A stretch of DNA of 45,698 nucleotides, taken from positions 1 to 45,698 of the forward strand of contig NZ_JACDTY010000034.1 in the NCBI RefSeq assembly GCF_013520985.1, in the 5' to 3' direction. The notes beneath the pieces were generated by a model. That model was not told the DNA's origin, did no database searches, and saw only the letters and a program-made list of their open reading frames with translations. The stretch is from Mesorhizobium neociceri. Its GTDB lineage: Bacteria > Pseudomonadota > Alphaproteobacteria > Rhizobiales > Rhizobiaceae. Both the position numbers and the translations under genes were made by a program. The first letter of the stretch is position 1. Every line of letters begins with the position of its first letter. Positions 41,725 through 45,698 of the stretch are shown piece by piece.

Positions 41725-42035
41725 TCACGCTCCTTCGACGGTTACCGCTCCCAGATCGTCAAGGATGCCGAGGGCGCGCGGATATTCACAGGGCGCGGCT
41801 TCGACTGGACCTCGAAATTCCGCGACCTCGCTAAAGCCGCCAACGAGCTGGAGGTGGAAAACACCATCATCGACGGCGAGGTGATCGTCACCCGTGAGGC
41901 CGGACTGTCCGACTTCAAGGCACTGCGCAAGGCCATTACCAGTCGGCAGCATGACCTCTATTTCGTCGCCTTCGATTTGCTGCAGCTCAATGGTCACGAC
42001 CTCCGCGATACTGGTCTCCGCTCAAAAAGGTGCGA
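41725..42035 (+). pseudogene. ligD: Remnant of ligD (ATP-dependent DNA ligase D)
   Basis: A frame open from about 41674 to the stop at 42106-42108 contains SFDGYRSQIVKDAEGARIF, GFDWTSKFRDLA, TIIDGEVIV and HDLYFVAFDLLQLNGHDLRD, which closely match the adenylation domain of rhizobial LigD (non-homologous end joining). Both ends are lost: upstream there is a stop and unrelated sequence, and after LNGHDLRDTGL the family match ends. The nucleophile Lys of the usual E-I-K-F-D-G-Y-R motif is replaced by Ser. It is therefore a non-functional fragment. High codon-level similarity suggests fairly recent decay. Confidence 0.7.
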
Positions 42036-42109
42036 TCCCCGGTTAGGATCTATATCCTCGGTTCATCGCTCGCAGATCGGTCCACGAGGGCATTCTGCAC
42101 TGAACTAAT

Positions 42110-45100
42110 TCACAGTAGGAAATCCGTCGCGGTCAGGCCCAGACCTATCCCCGTTAACTCAAGGACGAAATCAGCTCCGCCTTTCCCGTCCACATCTGCC
42201 TGAACGAACGTGTTGCCACCGGCCTCATACCACGTGACGCTGTTCGCGATCACGCTGGCGTCCTGGCCCGCGAAGGCAAACGTTTGGTCTCCCTTGAAAG
42301 CTGGCTTGTTCGATGTATTAGCGTCGATCGCTGAGAGGTCGATCAAGTCCGCCCCGTGCACGAAATCGGCAATACGGTCCGGTGCGGCGGCCGAGCTACC
42401 AGCGACGTTATTAAATATGAACTGATCCTGGCCTGCCAAACCTGTCAGAATGTTGGAGCCCGAGTTTGCGGTTAGTCGGTCGTTGAAGGCGGAGCCGGTG
42501 AGATTTTCGAAGAGCGATATCGTGTCCAGACCGGCGCCGACGGTATTCTGCGCGGACGACACGGCCAAGCTGACCGTAACGCCACTGAACGCGTGCTCAT
42601 AAGAGACGGTATCTATGCCTCCCGCGCCGATGAGCACGTTGTCGCCCGGGTCTCCTTCGAGAACATCGTTGAATGCAGAGCCGACCAGGTTCTCGATGTT
42701 GATCAGCGTATCGCCTTGTGAATCGCCTCCACTGCCGGTTCCTGCGGCGAGGTTGACGTTCACGCCCGAGGTCGACGTCGCATACGACGCCGTGTCACTT
42801 CCCGTCAGGCCATTCAGAACATCGGCACCGGCCAATCCCGAAAGAGTGTTGTTGGAGCTGTTGCCCGTAATTGAGTTGTCGAGGGCATTTCCAGTGCCAT
42901 CGATCGGATTCGAGCCGGTTAATATCAGGTTCTCGAAATTTACTCTGAGGGTGTAGGTAATGTTCGATTGGACAGTGTCCGTTCCCTCATTGGCGTTCTC
43001 CGTTGCGGAATCGCCCTTGTCGTCGACCACATAGGTGTCGCTGCCGGTGCTGCCGGTAAGGACATCCCTACCCGAACCGCCATCGAGGATGTCGTCTCCA
43101 GCAAGCCCAATGAGCGTATCGTTTCCGCCGAGGCCCGACAGGTTGTCGCCTTCTGAAGTGCCAGTCAGCGTGTCGCCCTTGTTGGGATTTCCCACTTGGG
43201 TGACCCCGCTGACGTCGGTGACGGTGATCGCGACGTTCTGGGCGGTGTTCAGCGTGCCGTCGGAGGCGGTGACGGTGATGTCGTAGACGTTGTTGGTGCC
43301 TTGATCGAGTGGGTTCTCAAAGTCGGGCGCGTTCTTGAAGGTGACCACGCCGGTCGAGGCCGTGATGTCGAACAGGGTCGAGTCCGCCCCCGACAGTACG
43401 TAGGTCAGCGCCGCGAGATTGTCGGCGTCACTGGCATTGGCGTCGTAGACCGTGCCGGTGGCGTTCTCGGCGAAGTTGGCCGTCGTGCCTGATGAGAACA
43501 CTGGCGCATTGTCGTTCTGGTTGGTCAGCGTCACGGTGATGAGCTGCTCGTCGAAACTGCCCTGGCTGTCTGTCGCGCGCACCTGGACATCATAGAGGTG
43601 ATCGAAGGCGCCGCCGTTGAGGCTTGGGTTCTCGTAGTCCTCGGGCTGGATGAGCGAGAGCTCGCCGGTCTGGCTGTCGATCTGGAACAGGTTTTGATCG
43701 GAGCCGCCGACGGTCGAGTAGGTGAGCGTGTCGCCAGCATCCGGATCGGTGGCCTCGACGGTGGTCACCGCGGTCGTGTTCTCGGGAATCGAGATCTGAG
43801 CCGTGTCGTCACCGCCATCCGAGGTGATGACAGGCGCGGGGTTGAGAAGCTCGCCAAAAGTCTTCTGGCCGTCCGCGAACTGGAACAGTTCGACATTGCT
43901 GACGGTATCTGTCCCTTCAGGAGAGCCGGCACGCAGATCGGCGATGGTCAGGCTCCCGTCCGGGTTCAGGTCGACTTGGTAATCCGCCCGGGTTCCCTCG
44001 TAGATCACTGTATCGGAGTCCGCGCCGCCGTCGAGAACATCATCGAGTGCACCGCCCTTCAATATGTCGTCCCCGTCCCCACCAGACAGGTTGTTGTCAT
44101 GATTTCCTCCGTAGATCTCATCGGCGAACTGCGTGCCGATCACATTGGGGATTCTCGCTATGGAATCGGTGTCGCCGAACGTGTCAATCGCCGTGTCGGA
44201 GGGCAGTCCTCCCTGAACGCCACCATCCCCCAACAGATTGACAACAACGCCGTGGGATCCACCTTCGGAACCGTAGTCGAGAGTGTCGGAACCGGCTCCG
44301 CCGTCCATCGTGTCGTTTCCGGCTCCGCCGATGAAGGTGTCCGCGCCCCCGTTTCCAAGCAGCGTGTCGTTGCCCCCTTCTCCCATCAGGAAATTGTCGC
44401 CGGCGTTGCCAAAGAGATAATCGGCGAAATCCGATCCGCGGGCGTCCTCTATGTTGATCACAGTGTCGGTGTCGCCGAAGAGATCGATCGCGCTATGAGG
44501 TCCGGCCGTTCCAAGGAAGGACGTCTGCGTCGTTCCCGAAAGGTTGACGAACACGCCGTGGCTGGCTGTTCCATCATTGTCCCGCGAATAGTCGATCATG
44601 TCCTCGCCACCGCCGCCGTCGACGAAATCATCGCCCGCGCCCATCTGGAACTGGCTGAAGGATTGGTCGCCGCCGTACACCGTGTCGCCGAATATGGTGC
44701 CGCTAACCTTGTTGATGTTGACCAGCATGTCGGTGTCGCCGAATCCGTCGGTCGCGCTGTTCGCCGCTTGGCCTCCTTGCGCTTCATCCGAAAGGTTCAC
44801 GGTGACGCCGCTGCCGCCGCCGTGATGAATGTCCTGGTCGTAGTACGCCCAGGAGTCACCGGACCCGCCGGTAAGAATGTCGTCGCCGCCGAGCCCCTGG
44901 AAGCCTTCGTAGCCTTCGCCGTCTCCGACCAGCACGTCGGCGAACTCCGATCCGATGATGTCTTCGATGTTCTGCAACGTGTCGGTGTCGCCGTAGAGGT
45001 CGATGGCTGTGCCTGCCGCGGCCGTTCCAAGGAAGGAGGTCTGCTCGGTGTCCGACAGGTTGACGAAAACGCCATGGGTCGCGGTGCCCCCCTCATTGTC

Positions 45101-45698
45101 ACGCGAATAGTCGATCGCATCCTGGCTGTCGCCGCCGTCGACGAAATCGCTGCCCGCGCCCATCTGGTACTGGCTGAAGGATTGGTCGCCGCCGTAGACC
45201 GTGTCAGCAAACTGGGTGCCGCGCACCTTGTTGATGTTGACCAGCGTATCGGTGTCGCCGAATCCGTCGGTCGCGCTGTTCGCCGCTTGGCCTCCTTGCG
45301 CTTCATCCGAAAGGTTCACGGTGACGCCGCTGCTGCCGCCGTGATGAATGTCCTGGTCGTAGTACGCCCAGGAGTCACCGGACCCGCCGGTAAGAATGTC
45401 GTCGCCGCCGAGCCCCTGGAAGCCTTCGTAGCCTTCGCCGTCTCCGACCAGCACGTCAGCGAACTCCGATCCGATGATGTCTTCGATGTTCTGCAACGTG
45501 TCGGTGTCGCCGTAGAGGTCGATGGCTGTGCCTGCCGCGGCCGTTCCAAGGAAGGAGGTCTGCTCGGTGTCCGACAGGTTGACGAAAACGCCATGGGTCG
45601 CGGTGCCCCCCTCATTGTCACGCGAATAGTCGATCGCATCCTGGCTGTCGCCGCCGTCGACGAAATCGCTGCCCGCGCCCATCTGGTACTGGCTGAAG
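42110..45698 (-). CDS. Giant RTX/cadherin-type secreted protein, C-terminal part (start beyond window)
   Basis: At least 1,195 residues; the frame stays open to the right edge, where the last codons continue the repeat word FSQYQMGAG, so the N-terminus is missing. From the right: three units of 173 residues (519 bp) with DxxDGG, VNLSD and IDLYGDTDTLQNIED, then RTX-like nonapeptides (GGAGNDTMDG, GGDGDDILKG). Two cadherin-like repeats follow (about 43200-43845; SIPENTTAVTTVEATDPD and NFAENATGTVYDANASD), then a second RTX block (GGNDTLIGLAGDDILDGG). The C-terminus (GLAGQDQFIFN ... ADFVLELTGIGLGLTATDFLL) looks like a serralysin-type type I secretion signal. RTX nonapeptides bind calcium outside the cell. 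A large adhesin or surface protein is likely. No export genes are visible here. Confidence 0.85.
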   Translation of the reverse strand, partial: FSQYQMGAGSDFVDGGDSQDAIDYSRDNEGGTATHGVFVNLSDTEQTSFLGTAAAGTAIDLYGDTDTLQNIEDIIGSEFADVLVGDGEGYEGFQGLGGDDILTGGSGDSWAYYDQDIHHGGSSGVTVNLSDEAQGGQAANSATDGFGDTDTLVNINKVRGTQFADTVYGGDQSFSQYQMGAGSDFVDGGDSQDAIDYSRDNEGGTATHGVFVNLSDTEQTSFLGTAAAGTAIDLYGDTDTLQNIEDIIGSEFADVLVGDGEGYEGFQGLGGDDILTGGSGDSWAYYDQDIHHGGGSGVTVNLSDEAQGGQAANSATDGFGDTDMLVNINKVSGTIFGDTVYGGDQSFSQFQMGAGDDFVDGGGGEDMIDYSRDNDGTASHGVFVNLSGTTQTSFLGTAGPHSAIDLFGDTDTVINIEDARGSDFADYLFGNAGDNFLMGEGGNDTLLGNGGADTFIGGAGNDTMDGGAGSDTLDYGSEGGSHGVVVNLLGDGGVQGGLPSDTAIDTFGDTDSIARIPNVIGTQFADEIYGGNHDNNLSGGDGDDILKGGALDDVLDGGADSDTVIYEGTRADYQVDLNPDGSLTIADLRAGSPEGTDTVSNVELFQFADGQKTFGELLNPAPVITSDGGDDTAQISIPENTTAVTTVEATDPDAGDTLTYSTVGGSDQNLFQIDSQTGELSLIQPEDYENPSLNGGAFDHLYDVQVRATDSQGSFDEQLITVTLTNQNDNAPVFSSGTTANFAENATGTVYDANASDADNLAALTYVLSGADSTLFDITASTGVVTFKNAPDFENPLDQGTNNVYDITVTASDGTLNTAQNVAITVTDVSGVTQVGNPNKGDTLTGTSEGDNLSGLGGNDTLIGLAGDDILDGGSGRDVLTGSTGSDTYVVDDKGDSATENANEGTDTVQSNITYTLRVNFENLILTGSNPIDGTGNALDNSITGNSSNNTLSGLAGADVLNGLTGSDTASYATSTSGVNVNLAAGTGSGGDSQGDTLINIENLVGSAFNDVLEGDPGDNVLIGAGGIDTVSYEHAFSGVTVSLAVSSAQNTVGAGLDTISLFENLTGSAFNDRLTANSGSNILTGLAGQDQFIFNNVAGSSAAAPDRIADFVHGADLIDLSAIDANTSNKPAFKGDQTFAFAGQDASVIANSVTWYEAGGNTFVQADVDGKGGADFVLELTGIGLGLTATDFLL
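44660..45698 (-). repeat. 519-bp repeats in the RTX gene
   Basis: The word CATCTGG(T/A)AC recurs at 44642, 45161 and 45680, exactly 519 bases apart, giving units of 173 codons. The two right-hand units (about 44660-45179 and 45180-45698) are almost identical in DNA; the third, further left, is clearly diverged. This indicates recent duplication or gene conversion. Confidence 0.8.

Noticed and set aside
42110..45698. CRISPR-like or tandem non-coding array
   Set aside because: The repeats are in frame, 519 bp long, and encode RTX-type protein units in an open frame.

Overview
The window looks like a chromosomal segment of an alphaproteobacterium of the Rhizobiales, probably Mesorhizobium or a close relative. 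This is inferred from the high GC content, GAF-rich histidine kinases, several class III nucleotide cyclases (one of the rhizobial cyclase/TolB-like/TPR type), Tat-exported binding proteins and a tyrosine integrase next to tRNA-Leu fragments. No rRNA, intact tRNA or CRISPR array was seen.

Layout. 1-4.4 kb: a polysaccharide flippase-like membrane protein, a CelD-like GNAT protein and a long coiled-coil protein. 4.4-5.9 kb: gene debris (a RidA tail) and an exported YncE-like beta-propeller protein. 5.9-9.5 kb: a mobile region. Two copies of the 3' half of a tRNA-Leu(CAA) gene (5960-6015 and 7768-7820) bracket one gene whose C-terminus looks like a Swt1-type HEPN RNase domain, and a tyrosine integrase follows the second copy. 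10.1-17.5 kb: a translationally coupled signalling set made of a 1,920-residue soluble histidine kinase with nine tandem GAF domains, a single-domain response regulator, and a receiver-cyclase fusion. 17.7-23.5 kb: a leftward TetR/AraC-controlled cluster of small oxidoreduction genes (zinc alcohol dehydrogenase, aldehyde dehydrogenase, tautomerase-like protein, two SnoaL-like proteins). 23.8-28.7 kb: a small secreted protein, an ECF-like sigma factor, a Tat-exported alpha/beta hydrolase, and on the minus strand a membrane cyclase with TolB-like and TPR parts.

29.2-41.2 kb is the most striking part: a tight 11-gene operon. It holds seven consecutive paralogous Tat-exported NMT1-like periplasmic binding proteins, then a SCO1/SenC copper protein, a transmembrane GAF histidine kinase, a receiver protein and a receiver-cyclase. 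No permease or ATPase is present. All seven binding proteins keep five cysteines at equivalent places, including an adjacent Cys-Cys pair. I propose that these are redox- or metal-dependent sensory binding proteins feeding the kinase and cAMP output rather than transport proteins; this is inference.

41.2-45.7 kb: a degenerate dispersed repeat, a remnant of ligD, and on the minus strand the C-terminal part of a giant RTX/cadherin-type secreted protein built of 519-bp repeats. Its start lies beyond the right edge.

Two separate histidine kinase / receiver / receiver-cyclase sets plus the TPR cyclase give three predicted class III cyclases in 31 kb, so cyclic nucleotide signalling is the shared theme.
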